Assembly: GCF_048128805.1 (NCBI RefSeq)
Contig: NC_136000.1
Location: forward strand, 18,627,796-18,691,795
Length of the DNA stretch: 64,000 bases
Direction of reading: 5' to 3'
From: Centroberyx gerrardi
Taxonomy: Eukaryota; Chordata; Actinopteri; Beryciformes; Berycidae
Under the pieces are notes generated by a model. The model saw nothing but the letters and a program-made list of their open reading frames with translations, did not search any database and had not been told where the DNA came from. How positions within the stretch are numbered: the first letter of the stretch is position 1; each line of letters starts with the position of its first letter. The translations under genes were made by a program, and so were the position numbers. Of this stretch, positions 61,322 to 64,000 are shown piece after piece.

Positions 61322-64000
<2,679 letters not shown>

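Overview
The window is nuclear DNA of a ray-finned fish, most likely a percomorph teleost. Coding sequence is split into short GT-AG exons, introns are compact, microsatellites (CA, CT) are dense, and fish-type SINE, LINE and MITE fragments are scattered through non-coding DNA. Seven vertebrate orthologues and the end of an eighth were recognised by reading spliced exons and comparing them with remembered family sequences. No database search was run. Summed exon lengths keep an open frame through every gene reported as complete, which is the main internal check.

Left part (1-20.1 kb): fbxl13/drc6 runs on the minus strand from an ATG at 15840 to beyond the left edge. Two genes lie inside its introns on the opposite strand: lrrc17 (2842-6301), as in mammals, and an unrecognised secreted gene (10213-13033). 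The latter has two tiny exons encoding a signal peptide, then one 2.6 kb exon encoding a cysteine-free, Ser/Pro/Asn/Gln-rich repeat protein. fbxl13 and armc10 (16488-18624, plus) start head to head, 648 bp apart. An RFX X-box lies about 105 bp upstream of the fbxl13 ATG.

Middle part (20.4-48.9 kb): dennd5b (plus, 21 coding exons, 1264 aa) is followed by sinhcaf/fam60a (plus, 5 coding exons, 288 aa), which has a polyglutamine/glutamate expansion. dennd5b introns hold a decayed two-gene DNA transposon, two MITEs and a SINE.

Right part (49.5-64 kb): kxd1 (plus, 184 aa), ergic2 (plus, 375 aa), then the 3' end of magi2 (minus) converging on ergic2. The magi2 part covers the last PDZ exon, the C-terminal exon and a 2.7 kb 3'UTR.

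The genes are not an operon or pathway. Their themes are motile cilia (fbxl13), secreted LRR protein (lrrc17), mitochondria (armc10), Rab GEF and membrane traffic (dennd5b, ergic2), lysosome positioning (kxd1), Sin3-HDAC chromatin (sinhcaf) and synaptic scaffold (magi2). Genes that in human lie on 7q21-22, 12p11 and 19p13 are interleaved here. The best candidate for something undescribed is the nested secreted gene at 10213-13033.
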